A DNA stretch of 18,985 nt from the NCBI GenBank assembly GCA_030152805.1, contig JASLIG010000056.1, positions 1-18,985 of the forward strand. Direction: 5' to 3'. Positions 1 to 7,182 of the stretch are shown here, piece by piece. The notes beneath the pieces are model-generated. The model made no database searches. It saw nothing but the letters and a program-made list of their open reading frames with translations, and was not told the origin of the DNA. Both the position numbers and the translations under genes were made by a program. The DNA is from Solirubrobacterales bacterium (GTDB lineage Bacteria > Actinomycetota > Thermoleophilia > Solirubrobacterales > 70-9). Positions within the stretch are counted from its first letter, which is position 1. The number at the start of each line of letters is the position of its first letter.

Positions 1-689
1 CCGACCAGCAGGACGACGACGCCCTTGAAGATGAAGAAGGCGGAGCGCAGCGGGGTGAGGAAGGAGCTGCCGCCGGCGCGCTCGAGCATCTTCACCGGCA
101 CCTCCTCGACCCGCAGCCCCTGGCGGACGGCGAGCTGCAGCGACTCGATCTCGGCGAAGTCGGGCGAGTAGTTCTCGCTGAAGAGCGCCATCACCCGGCG
201 GTTGGCGGCGCGCATGCCGCTGGTCGTGTCGGTGAAGCGCTGGCGCGTCGCCAGGGTGAGGAAGAAGCGGAAGACGCCGGTGCCGATGCGGCGCGAGAGC
301 GTCGGCTTGTAGTCGTCGCTCTCGGCTTTGCCGGGGTCGCGGTAGCGCGAGCCGATCACCAGGTCGGCGTGGTCGCCGTAAATCTCCTCCAGCAGCCGCG
401 CCACCTCCGCCGGCGGATGCTGCCCATCGGCATCGAGGTGGGCGCAGGCGTCGTAGCCCTCGCGCAGCGCGTGCAGGTAGCCGGTCTGCAGCGCCGCCCC
501 GAGCCCCTGGTTGAAGGGCAGCTGGGCGACCAAGGCGCCCGCCTCGCGCGCCCGCTCCGCCGTCGCGTCGGTCGAACCGTCGTCGATCACGAGCAGGTCA
601 GCCTCGGGCAGCGACTTACGCACGCCCGCGATCACCTCGGCGATCGGGCCCTCCTCATTCCAGGCTGGGATAAAGACCAGTGTCCGCAC
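1..689 (-). CDS. GT2 family glycosyltransferase, DPM1/polyprenyl-phosphate type (3' end beyond window)
   Basis: This is the N-terminal ~229 residues of a GT-A fold glycosyltransferase. The translation opens MRTLVFIPAWNEEG, the nucleotide-sugar binding start typical of family 2. It continues with VIDDGSTD (about residues 29-36) and HLDADGQH (about 79-86), the DXD-type metal/donor site, then an SRRIGTGVFRFF stretch and TDTTSGMRA, both usual in dolichol/undecaprenyl-phosphate mannosyl- or glucosyltransferase relatives. The visible 3' end is turning hydrophobic (FIFKGVVVLLVG), so a C-terminal membrane segment may follow outside the window. I chose the GTG at 689 because GGGAGA lies about 9 bases upstream; the ATG at 705 is out of frame. 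It is transcribed divergently from the histidine kinase. Cytoplasmic-face transfer of a sugar to a lipid carrier or to an envelope glycan is the likely role; the sugar and acceptor cannot be read from sequence. Confidence 0.88.
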   Translation of the reverse strand, partial: MRTLVFIPAWNEEGPIAEVIAGVRKSLPEADLLVIDDGSTDATAERAREAGALVAQLPFNQGLGAALQTGYLHALREGYDACAHLDADGQHPPAEVARLLEEIYGDHADLVIGSRYRDPGKAESDDYKPTLSRRIGTGVFRFFLTLATRQRFTDTTSGMRAANRRVMALFSENYSPDFAEIESLQLAVRQGLRVEEVPVKMLERAGGSSFLTPLRSAFFIFKGVVVLLV

Positions 690-725
690 CGAACGATTCT
701 CCCATGCCGCCCGGTCCCCCGCCCC

Positions 726-783
726 CAGGGGCGTGTCTGACTTTAAGGGGCCACATGGACTCCTAGGGTCAGACACGCCCCTG
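726..783. repeat. Long perfect inverted repeat (REP/MITE-like palindrome)
   Basis: The arms AGGGGCGTGTCTGAC (727-741) and GTCAGACACGCCCCT (768-782) are perfect reverse complements. One more C-G pair at 726/783 gives 16 bp in all, around a 26-base loop. The repeat sits between two divergently transcribed genes, so it cannot be the terminator of either. A dispersed palindrome of the REP/MITE kind or a binding site are the main options. No second copy is visible in this window. Confidence 0.6.
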
Positions 784-813
784 CTGGCGAGGCGTTTGTG
801 TTAGTAACTGCTC

Positions 814-2112
814 ATGAGGCGAATAGGCATGCGACTGTGGTTGGCGGGCGCCTTTGCGGCGGTTTCGCTGATCACCGCCTTCGCCGTGTACCTCTTCGGC
901 GACAACCGCCGCGCCCTCGTGGTCGCGGTGCTAATTGGCGTCCTTGCTGGCTTCCTGATCGCCGTTGCGATCTCCCACCGGGTCTCGCGCCTGGCGCAGG
1001 CCGCCGGCGAGATGGCCGCCGGGTCCTTCGACGCTCCGCTCGCGGTCTCGGGGCCGGATGAGATCGGCGACCTCGCCCGCGCCCTGGAGTCGATGCGGGC
1101 CTCGCTGAAGGAGAGCTTCGGCGTGCTCACCGCCGACCGCAACAAGCTCGAGGCGATCTTCGACGGCCTCAACGACGCGGTGATGGTGGTCGACGACGAG
1201 GGCCCGGTGCGCTTCTCCAACAGCGCCGCCGTGGAGCTGCTCGACGGGGGTCGTCCGCCCGAGGCGATGCTGCCGCAGCTCGCCCGCGCCGCCGAAGTCG
1301 GCTTTGCCGCCCACCCGGCGCTGCGGATCGGCGATCGCGCCTACGCGATGCAGGCCCGGGCGCTGCCCGACGAGCGCGCCGTGCTGGCCGTCGTCCGCGA
1401 CCGCACCGAAGAGATGCGGCGCGAGTTCGCCGAAGCCGACTTCGTCTCCAACGCCGCCCACGAGCTGCGCAACCCGCTGGCCGGGATCTCCGGCGCGATC
1501 GAGGTCCTGCAGAGCGGTGCCAAAGATGACCCGAAGGCGCGCGACCACTTCCTCTCCCGGCTCGGCGAGGACGCCGAGCGGATGAACCGCCTCACCCAGG
1601 CGCTGCTGACCCTGGCCCGGGTCGAGTCGCTGGGGGCGGGGGAGACCGAGGTGGTCGACGTGCCGATCGCGATCCGCGACGTCGTCGCCGCGGTCGAGCC
1701 GCGCAAACACGTCGACCTCTACGTCGAAGCCGAACCCGACCTGGCGGCCAAGGCCGACCCGACCCTGCTGCGCCAGGTGATGATCGGCTTGCTGACCAAC
1801 GCCTTCAAGAACACGCCGCCCCCCGGCGCCGTTACCGTTCGCGGCCGCCGCGACGGCGCGGCCAACGTGATCATGGAAGTCATCGACACAGGAACCGGGA
1901 TCCCGGCGGCGGAGATCGAGCGCGTCTTCGAGCGCTTCTACCGCCGCAGCGAGACGCGCACGCAGGAGGGCTTCGGCCTCGGCCTGGCGATCGCGCGCCG
2001 CATGGTCGACGTGATGGGCGGCGAGATCGGCGCCACCTCGGTCGAGGGCGAGGGCAGCACCTTCTGGGTCCGGGTCCCGATCTCGCAGCCGACCCCGACC
2101 CCGGTGGCATGA
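814..2112 (+). CDS. Sensor histidine kinase (HAMP-PAS-HisKA-HATPase, PhoR-like)
   Basis: This is a 432-aa membrane sensor kinase. Residues 6-28 and 33-53 form two hydrophobic segments with almost no extracellular loop, so it probably senses from the membrane or the cytoplasm. A HAMP domain follows (about 54-105), then a short PAS-like region (about 113-195). The H-box NAAHELRNPL carries the phospho-acceptor His216. The ATPase domain shows the N-box (N329, N333), G1 DTGTG (358-362), F-box FERFYR (372-377) and G2 GFGLGLAI (386-393). All catalytic boxes are intact. It is followed 25 bases later by an OmpR-type regulator, its obvious partner. The architecture resembles PhoR/ResE-type kinases, but the stimulus cannot be read from the sequence. 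The start is uncertain: ATG 814 has no clear Shine-Dalgarno, and ATG 829 in the same frame is an alternative. Confidence 0.93.
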   Translation: MRRIGMRLWLAGAFAAVSLITAFAVYLFGDNRRALVVAVLIGVLAGFLIAVAISHRVSRLAQAAGEMAAGSFDAPLAVSGPDEIGDLARALESMRASLKESFGVLTADRNKLEAIFDGLNDAVMVVDDEGPVRFSNSAAVELLDGGRPPEAMLPQLARAAEVGFAAHPALRIGDRAYAMQARALPDERAVLAVVRDRTEEMRREFAEADFVSNAAHELRNPLAGISGAIEVLQSGAKDDPKARDHFLSRLGEDAERMNRLTQALLTLARVESLGAGETEVVDVPIAIRDVVAAVEPRKHVDLYVEAEPDLAAKADPTLLRQVMIGLLTNAFKNTPPPGAVTVRGRRDGAANVIMEVIDTGTGIPAAEIERVFERFYRRSETRTQEGFGLGLAIARRMVDVMGGEIGATSVEGEGSTFWVRVPISQPTPTPVA

Positions 2113-2137
2113 GGACGATGGGCGGGGGAGGGGGGCG

Positions 2138-2845
2138 ATGAGCAGCGGCCGCATACTCGTCGCCGACGACGAGCCCTCGGTCCGCGAGTCGGTCGGCTAC
2201 GCCCTCGCCCAAGAGGGCTTCGACGTCGACGTCGCGGTCGACGGCGACGACGCGGCGGCGAAACTCAGCGGCGACGGGATCTACTTCGACCTGCTGATCC
2301 TCGACATCATGATGCCGGGACCGAGCGGCCTCGACATCTGCCGCGACGTGCGCTCGCGCAGCGCCGTGCCGATCATCGTCCTCACCGCCAAGGACGCCGA
2401 GGTCGACAAGGTGGTCGGTCTCGAGGTCGGCGCCGACGACTACGTGACCAAGCCCTTCTCGGTGCGCGAGCTGCTCGGCCGCGTGCGCGCCCAGCTGCGC
2501 CGCCGCGAGCTCGACCGCGGCCCGCTCAACCAGGCGGTCAAGATCGAAGCCGGCCCGGTCGCGATCGACCTCGTCCGTCACGTCGCCACCGTGCGCGGCG
2601 AACCGGTCAGCCTCACCCGCTCGGAGTTCCAGCTGCTCCGCCTCCTCGTCGGCCGCCCCGGCGAGGTCTTCCCCCGCCGCCAGATCATGGAGGAGCTCTG
2701 GCAGACCGAGTTCGACGGCGACGAGCGCGCCTGCGACGTCCACATCTCCAACCTGCGCCAGAAGGTGGAGCGCGACCCTCAGCGCCCCGAACTGGTCGTC
2801 ACCGTGCGCGGCGTCGGCTACAAGTTCGACGGCCAGGGCGTTTAG
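2138..2845 (+). CDS. OmpR/PhoB-family response regulator
   Basis: This 235-aa two-component regulator is the expected partner of the kinase just upstream. The receiver domain (residues 5-117) has the acidic pair D10/D11, phospho-acceptor D56 (LLILDIMMPG), T83 and K105 (TKPFS), so phosphorylation and switching residues are complete. The C-terminal winged helix (about 135-232) shows the OmpR-family pattern: LTRSEFQLLRLLV, then the recognition-helix region ERACDVHISNLRQKVE, ending VRGVGYKF. The ATG is preceded by the purine-rich GGGGGAGGGG, a strong ribosome binding site. Here the kinase comes first in the operon, the reverse of the commoner order. Target genes are not evident; the divergent glycosyltransferase is a neighbour but no direct-repeat box is clear there. 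Confidence 0.94.
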   Translation: MSSGRILVADDEPSVRESVGYALAQEGFDVDVAVDGDDAAAKLSGDGIYFDLLILDIMMPGPSGLDICRDVRSRSAVPIIVLTAKDAEVDKVVGLEVGADDYVTKPFSVRELLGRVRAQLRRRELDRGPLNQAVKIEAGPVAIDLVRHVATVRGEPVSLTRSEFQLLRLLVGRPGEVFPRRQIMEELWQTEFDGDERACDVHISNLRQKVERDPQRPELVVTVRGVGYKFDGQGV

Positions 2846-2875
2846 TCAGGGACGCTTGTCTACTAAGACATAGTT

Positions 2876-3541
2876 GTGAAAGAATCGCCGCCCATGGAGG
2901 GAGCGGGCGACGACGGACTGCGAGGCCGTTGGAAAGCCTGGGCGGAAAACACGCTCGGCGGCAGCGAGACGCAGATCGAGGCGGCGACCGAGGCGGTGAT
3001 GAGCGCGATCCGCGCCGGCGCCAGCCAGGAGGAAGCGGTGGCGCGGGCACGCGCCGTCTGGGATGGCAGGGAGCCTCCGCCCGCCCCAGCCGAGCCAGCG
3101 GCCCCGCCGGTCCCAGCGAGCGCGGCGCCCGCGCCGAGCTCCGCGCCGCGGGCCGGCGCTCCGGACGCCGCGATCACGGGCCGGGTTGTCGGCTTCCAGG
3201 CCCGCAACGAGATGTACGCACGCACCTACATCGTCGTTTGGGACTTCAGGATCGAACGGCCTGGCGCGGCGCCGATCGCGGTGGAGATGCGTGGCTTCGC
3301 CTTCGACGGAGCGGTCGCCAACGGCGATGAGGTGCGGATCGCGGCGACTCAAGCCAAGGGAGGCATCGTCCACGTGAACAGTCTCGAAAACCTCACCTCC
3401 AACGCGACCGTTCGCGTCACGCGGGGGCCGATCTCGATCAGCAAGGGGACGGGCAGGGCGATCCAGGCGGTCTTCGTCGTCTTCTTCCTGATCGTCCTCG
3501 CCGTGGGGGCGATCACGGCATTCAGCGGCGGCGGGCCGTAG
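2876..3541 (+). CDS. Unknown protein with C-terminal membrane anchor
   Basis: I do not recognise this 221-aa protein. It has a short helical N-terminus (about residues 15-62, NTLGGSETQIEAATEAVMSA). An Ala/Pro linker follows (65-98), then a beta-rich domain (about 99-185) with alternating hydrophobics such as ITGRVVGFQARNE, YIVVWDFRIE and NGDEVRIAATQ, which could be an OB-like or beta-barrel fold. One hydrophobic helix lies near the C-terminus (about 195-217), followed by SGGGP. The topology suggests a tail-anchored protein with most of its mass in the cytoplasm. The GTG start at 2876 lacks a clear Shine-Dalgarno, and ATG 2894 in frame is equally possible. Its stop lies 2 bases before the start of the proline-rich gene, so the two are probably translated together. 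Confidence 0.72.
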   Translation: MKESPPMEGAGDDGLRGRWKAWAENTLGGSETQIEAATEAVMSAIRAGASQEEAVARARAVWDGREPPPAPAEPAAPPVPASAAPAPSSAPRAGAPDAAITGRVVGFQARNEMYARTYIVVWDFRIERPGAAPIAVEMRGFAFDGAVANGDEVRIAATQAKGGIVHVNSLENLTSNATVRVTRGPISISKGTGRAIQAVFVVFFLIVLAVGAITAFSGGGP

Positions 3542-3543
3542 GG

Positions 3544-4035
3544 GTGAGCGACTTCCCGGACTTCTCCCAGCCGTCGTCCCCTCCGCCGCCCGATCCACCG
3601 CCCCCACCACCTCCGCCCGATCCACCACCGCCTCCACCTCCGCCGGACCCGCCCCCACCACCTCCGCCCGTGCCGGAGCCGCCGCTTCCGCCCCCGGAGC
3701 CGCCCCTACCCGATCCACCGCCTCCACCCATGCCCGAGCCGCCGACGCCGCCTCCCATCGACTCCTCGATGCCTCCGGCGCCGATCGAGCCGCCTCCAAC
3801 CAGCCTTCCGGAGCCACCACCACCCGAGCCGCCCCCCTTCGAGCCTCCCAGGGAGCCCGTCCCCGGTCCCCACGCCGAACCCTTCGCGAACCCACCCGCT
3901 TCCCAGCAGCCGCAGGAGGCCGGTCTGGCGGCGCCTGACAGGGCTCATCGGGGGCCCGAGGAGATCGCCATCGATCCGCGCACGGGCCAGCCCTTTACGC
4001 GCGAGGTCGAGCCTCCCGGGGACGATAAGCCGTAG
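3544..4035 (+). CDS. Proline-rich repeat protein
   Basis: This 163-aa protein is roughly half proline. Residues about 13-45 are tandem PPPPDP units interrupted by single aspartates, residues 46-115 are looser PEPP/PPLP blocks, and only the last ~45 residues look like ordinary sequence (EEIAIDPRTGQPFTREVE). The GTG start directly follows the stop of the preceding gene with a 2-base gap. The prolines use mixed synonymous codons (CCG, CCC, CCA, CCT), and the frame stays open through the whole repeat, supporting a real coding sequence rather than a low-complexity artefact. The opposite-strand glycine-rich frame is its mirror image. Polyproline runs this long normally need EF-P for translation. 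Function is unknown; a polyproline-II spacer or a ligand for a partner domain is possible. There is no signal peptide. Confidence 0.65.
   Translation: MSDFPDFSQPSSPPPPDPPPPPPPPDPPPPPPPPDPPPPPPPVPEPPLPPPEPPLPDPPPPPMPEPPTPPPIDSSMPPAPIEPPPTSLPEPPPPEPPPFEPPREPVPGPHAEPFANPPASQQPQEAGLAAPDRAHRGPEEIAIDPRTGQPFTREVEPPGDDKP
3586..3663 (+). repeat. In-frame tandem repeat coding PPDPPPPPP units
   Basis: Three consecutive units begin CCGCCCGAT or CCGCCGGAC: 3586-3612 (27 bases), 3613-3639 (27) and 3640-3663 (24). All preserve the reading frame. Further degenerate proline codons continue to about 3900. Such arrays often vary in copy number between strains. Confidence 0.75.
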
Positions 4036-4047
4036 AGTCGCGCCCCG

Positions 4048-5274
4048 ATGCAGGCGCCCTCCCCTGCCCGTGCCCGCGCGGATTCGGTGGTCCGCCCGCG
4101 CGAAGTGGCCCGCTCGGTGACGCCGGTCGAGCTCTTCTTCGACCTCGTCTACGTCTTCACGGTCAGCCAGCTCTCGCGCAACCTGGTCGAGCACGTCAGC
4201 GTGCAAGGCATGGCGCAGACGCTGGTGCTCGCGCTCGCCGTGATGTACGCCTGGTTCATGACGGTCTGGACGTCGAACTGGCTCGACGTCGACCGGCGGC
4301 GCGTTCAGCTGGTCCTGCTCGGCCTGATGTTCGCCAGCCTGCTGATGGCGACCTCGGTCGCGTCGGCCTTCAGCCCGCCGTTCGAAGAGTTCGGGGTCGG
4401 CGAACGGACGGGTCCGGGCCTCTTCGTGATCGGATACCTGGCGATCCAGCTCGGCCGCACCGCCTTCGCCGTCTTCGCCTTCCGCGGCCATCGGCTCCAC
4501 CAGCACTTCACCAACGCGCTGGTCTGGGAGATCGGCACCGGCGCGATCTGGGTCGCCGGGATCTACGTCAGTGGCGATGTCCGCCTGGTGACCTGGGCGA
4601 TCGCGGTGCTCGTCACCTACGGCGGCGTGATGGCCGGCCACCCGCTGCCGGGCAAGCGCAGTCCCTTCAGCTCCGACAGCCAGATCTACGCCGAGCACCT
4701 GCTCGAGCGCTTCCGCCTCTTCTTCCTGATCGCGCTCGGCGAGACCGTGCTGACGATCGGCAACGCCTTCGCCGGCGGACCGGTGGAGACGGAACACCTG
4801 ATTGCCCTGGGGGCGGCGTTCGTCGGCACCGTCTCGCTCTGGTGGTGCTACTTCCACCGCGCCGAGCGGATCGGGATCGACGCGGTCGGCGGCATCGCCG
4901 ACGCCTCGCGCCTCGTCGCCGTCGGCAACTACACGCTGATCGCGATGGTGATCGGCATCGTCGCGATCGCGGTCGGTGACGAGCTGGCGATCCTCACCCC
5001 CTCCGCCGACGGCACCGCCACGACGACCGCGCTGATCTTCGGCGGCCCGGCGATCTTCCTGCTCTCCCAGCTCGTTTTCATGCGCCGCGCCTCGGGCCAG
5101 GCTCCCCGTGCGCGCATCGGCGGCTGCATCGCCCTCGCCGCCCTCGCCCTGCTCACCTCCTCGCTGAGCCTGCTCCTCGCCGTCGTCGCGGCGAGCGCCG
5201 TCCTGCTCGCCGTCGCGATCGCCGACACCGAGGCCGAGTCGGGCGCCGGGACCACGACAGCCGTCTCCCCCTAG
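4048..5274 (+). CDS. LtrA-family (low temperature requirement A) multi-pass membrane protein
   Basis: This 408-aa protein has roughly a dozen hydrophobic segments. It begins with the hallmark SVTPVELFFDLVYVFTVSQLS (about residues 23-43, broken by no gap), the conserved VE-FFDLV start of LtrA proteins. Other family signs are the WTSNWLDVDRRRVQ loop after TM2, the HLLERFRLFFLIALGETVL segment (conserved ER/GE) in the middle, and WWCYFHRAER later. LtrA was named from a Listeria cold-growth phenotype, but its biochemical activity is not established, so no substrate is assigned. ATG 4048 lies 12 bases after the proline-rich gene, so read-through transcription is plausible. The gene ends 4 bases from the converging tRNA-Thr. 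The length is usual for the family. Confidence 0.9.
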   Translation: MQAPSPARARADSVVRPREVARSVTPVELFFDLVYVFTVSQLSRNLVEHVSVQGMAQTLVLALAVMYAWFMTVWTSNWLDVDRRRVQLVLLGLMFASLLMATSVASAFSPPFEEFGVGERTGPGLFVIGYLAIQLGRTAFAVFAFRGHRLHQHFTNALVWEIGTGAIWVAGIYVSGDVRLVTWAIAVLVTYGGVMAGHPLPGKRSPFSSDSQIYAEHLLERFRLFFLIALGETVLTIGNAFAGGPVETEHLIALGAAFVGTVSLWWCYFHRAERIGIDAVGGIADASRLVAVGNYTLIAMVIGIVAIAVGDELAILTPSADGTATTTALIFGGPAIFLLSQLVFMRRASGQAPRARIGGCIALAALALLTSSLSLLLAVVAASAVLLAVAIADTEAESGAGTTTAVSP

Positions 5275-5278
5275 GCAG

Positions 5279-5351
5279 AGCCGACGCCCGGACTTGAACC
5301 GGGGACCCCTTCATTACGAGTGAAGTGCTCTACCAGCTGAGCTACGTCGGC
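5279..5351 (-). tRNA. tRNA-Thr (anticodon CGU)
   Basis: Read on the minus strand, the acceptor strands GCCGACG (5351-5345) and CGTCGGC (5286-5280) pair perfectly. The D-arm is TAGCTCAGCTGGTAGAGC, the anticodon arm CTTCA-CTCGTAA-TGAAG puts CGT at 5318-5316, and the T-arm contains GGTTCAAGTCC. The anticodon reads ACG threonine codons. The 3' CCA is not encoded. The body is 73 bases long. Confidence 0.97.
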
Positions 5352-5361
5352 GGGTTGGCCC

Positions 5362-5367
5362 ATTGTA
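5362..5367 (-). promoter_or_regulatory. Candidate -10 element of tRNA-Thr
   Basis: The minus strand reads TACAAT at 5367-5362, one mismatch from TATAAT. It lies 10 bases upstream of the tRNA 5' end, the distance expected for a tRNA promoter. No convincing -35 is visible in the C-rich stretch upstream. Confidence 0.4.
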
Positions 5368-5419
5368 GGAGGGGGGAGGGGGCCGTGGTTCCGTCGCGGC
5401 CGGTCTCGATGATTGGGAC

Positions 5420-6040
5420 GTGCCGAGGTCGCGGACCGCGAAGAAGCGGACGGAGAACGAGATCGAGTTCTCGCGGATCGTCGCCTTCAGCGACGGGGTT
5501 TTCGCGATCGCGATCACGCTGCTGGTGCTCAACCTCGGCGTCGAAGAGCACGTGCCCAAGGACGACCTCTGGCCGGAACTGTGGGCGCAGCGCCAGGACC
5601 TCTTCGCCTACGCGATCAGCTTCGCCGTGATCGGTCGCTTCTGGATCGTCCACCATCGCTTCTTCGGCGACGTGACCGGGTTCGACGGGCGACTGATCAC
5701 GCTCAACCTCTTCTACCTCGCTTGGATCGTGCTGATGCCCTTCAGCAGCCAGGTGCTCGGCGACCACGGGGGCGACGAGGCAGCCGTCGTCCTCTACGCG
5801 ATCAACCTGATCGGCGTCCTCCTCGCCGGCTCGCTGCTGTTCTTCGATGCCCGGCGGGCAGGGCTGAGCCGTGTCACGGTCGCGGAGGCGCGCGCGGGGC
5901 AACGGTCCGCCCTCGCCATCGCCGGAGTCTTCTTCGTCTCGATCTTCATCGCCCTCCTCGTCAGCACGGAACTGGCCACCTACTGCTGGCTCGGGCTTTT
6001 CTTTATTCCCATCGCCGCCCGCGTGCGCCAAGAGCGATAG
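5420..6040 (+). CDS. TMEM175-family potassium channel-like protein (DUF1211)
   Basis: This 206-aa protein has six hydrophobic segments, the size of a single-repeat bacterial TMEM175. The first helix carries the family signature RIVAFSDGVFAIAITLLVL (residues 19-37), with FSDG at 23-26 at its N-terminal end. This motif is known in TMEM175 channels to line the pore. Later segments (VIGRFWIVHHRFFGDV and LNLFYLAWIVLMPFSSQVLG) match the usual TM3-TM4 region. Members form tetrameric K+ leak channels, so a role in K+ flux or membrane potential is likely. I use the GTG at 5420, the only start that keeps the short basic N-terminus before helix 1; its ribosome binding site is weak. The gene diverges from tRNA-Thr and converges on the E1-like gene. 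Confidence 0.88.
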   Translation: MPRSRTAKKRTENEIEFSRIVAFSDGVFAIAITLLVLNLGVEEHVPKDDLWPELWAQRQDLFAYAISFAVIGRFWIVHHRFFGDVTGFDGRLITLNLFYLAWIVLMPFSSQVLGDHGGDEAAVVLYAINLIGVLLAGSLLFFDARRAGLSRVTVAEARAGQRSALAIAGVFFVSIFIALLVSTELATYCWLGLFFIPIAARVRQER

Positions 6041-6042
6041 TG

Positions 6043-6071
6043 GGTGGCGGGCTTGCCCCGTGCCCGCCACC
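6043..6071. terminator. Bidirectional terminator-like hairpin
   Basis: GGTGGCGGGC (6043-6052) and GCCCGCCACC (6062-6071) are perfect 10-bp complementary arms with a 9-base loop. They lie exactly in the gap between two convergent genes (stops at 6040 and 6076). There is no T tract on either strand, as is common in high-GC actinobacteria. Confidence 0.65.
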
Positions 6072-6075
6072 GCGT

Positions 6076-7182
6076 CTACCGCGGCGCCGTCCCTTGAAGC
6101 TCTTTGTCGGAGGAGGGCTGCATGCCCCCGCAGACCGGACAGCCCGGCTCCGGAACCACCGGCTCGCGCTCGACGGCCATCGAGCGCAGGTCATAGATGT
6201 GACCGACGCCGAGCGTCGAGGGACGCGCCAGCCCGGTCAGCTGGTGCATGATGTCGAGGCCGACCTGGCCGCCGATCATGCTGCACGCCGGGCCCAGCGT
6301 CGCCGCCGGTGAAACTTTGCCGCGCTGCTGGCTCACCGCGATGTCGTAGAGCGGGAAGGTGCGCCGGTAGCTGATCTCCTGGCAGGCGAAGCAGCCGGTC
6401 TCGCCCGGCACGTACAGCGGCCCGACCCGCGCCACCGGCGGGAAGTGGCTCATCGCGATGAAGGGGATGCGGGCTTTGAAGCAGGCCGAGTTGATCCAGC
6501 GCTCGATGTCGTGCGCCGGCCAGTCGCAGGCGTCGATCACCATGTCATAGCCGGCGATCGTCTCGCTGATCTCCGCTTCGCTGCTCAGCTTCTGCACCCG
6601 CGACTCGACCTTGATCGCCGAGTTGAAGCCGCTCAGCCGCTCCGCGGCCGCCTCCGCCTTGTAACAACCGATGTCCGCCTCGTCGTAGAGCACCTGGCGG
6701 TTGAGGTTGCTCATCTCGACCCGATCGAAGTCGACGAGCAGCATCTCGCCGACGCCGCAGCAAGCCAGGTTGAGCGCGGACCAGCCGCCGAGGCCGCCGA
6801 CGCCGAGCACGGCGACCCTGGCTTTTTCGAGCCGCGCCTGGCATTCCGACGGGGTTGGCCCCGTCGTGATGTCACTGAAGTAGCGAAGCTGGCGATCGAG
6901 TCGCTCGACGACCGCATCTGCGATCAGGTCGTCGTCGGCGGCGTCCTCGACCACGCCGAGCTCCTCGAACTGGGCGAGCAGGTCGGCGACCTCTTCGGCG
7001 CCGAACTCCTCGACCAGCTCCTCCCTCGTCCGCGAGCCGTCGAGCGCCGCCAGCAGCCGCCGCCCCTCCGGGTCGGGATCCTCGATATGGACGTCGGCTC
7101 CGGCGCTTGGTCGGAGCAGGTACACGTCGCCGCCGGGCACTTCCATCCGCTGCGTCGTGCGCTTCAGTCGCGGTCTTTTCAT
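6076..7182 (-). CDS. E1-like ThiF/MoeB/HesA adenylyltransferase with PqqD/RRE-like N-terminal domain
   Basis: This 368-aa protein has two parts. Residues about 10-82 resemble a PqqD-like winged helix: DVYLLRP, then RRLLAALDGSRTREELVEEF, then LLAQFEELGVVED. In RiPP systems this fold binds leader peptides. Residues about 112-353 are an E1-like domain with the ATP loop GVGGLGG (127-133), LVDFDRVEMSNLNRQ (D151, D153, N159, N161, R162, Q163), K175 and IDACD (216-220). Two CXXC pairs (C264/C267 and C348/C351) should hold zinc. Such enzymes adenylate a C-terminal carboxylate, either of a sulfur-carrier protein or, in fused RiPP enzymes, of a peptide. The start at 7182 is fixed by AGGAGG about 9 bases upstream; an in-frame extension to 7284 crosses the AT-rich promoter region and is not credible. 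No precursor or carrier gene is visible nearby. Confidence 0.85.
   Translation of the reverse strand: MKRPRLKRTTQRMEVPGGDVYLLRPSAGADVHIEDPDPEGRRLLAALDGSRTREELVEEFGAEEVADLLAQFEELGVVEDAADDDLIADAVVERLDRQLRYFSDITTGPTPSECQARLEKARVAVLGVGGLGGWSALNLACCGVGEMLLVDFDRVEMSNLNRQVLYDEADIGCYKAEAAAERLSGFNSAIKVESRVQKLSSEAEISETIAGYDMVIDACDWPAHDIERWINSACFKARIPFIAMSHFPPVARVGPLYVPGETGCFACQEISYRRTFPLYDIAVSQQRGKVSPAATLGPACSMIGGQVGLDIMHQLTGLARPSTLGVGHIYDLRSMAVEREPVVPEPGCPVCGGMQPSSDKELQGTAPR

Noticed and set aside
931..2154. 407-aa open frame on the minus strand across the histidine kinase
   Set aside because: It is antisense to a complete, motif-verified kinase; its composition (Arg, Asp, His rich) is typical of a GC-rich shadow frame.
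2857..2870. Small hairpin TGTCT/AGACA after the response regulator as a terminator
   Set aside because: A 5-bp stem is too weak, and the next gene starts 6 bases later; co-transcription is as likely.
3586..3663. CRISPR-like array
   Set aside because: The units are contiguous, without spacers, and are in-frame proline codons of a coding sequence.
2846..4857. Long minus-strand frames (349 and 383 aa) and a Gly-rich frame opposite the polyproline gene
   Set aside because: They mirror the plus-strand genes; the Gly/Ser repeats are the complement of proline codons.
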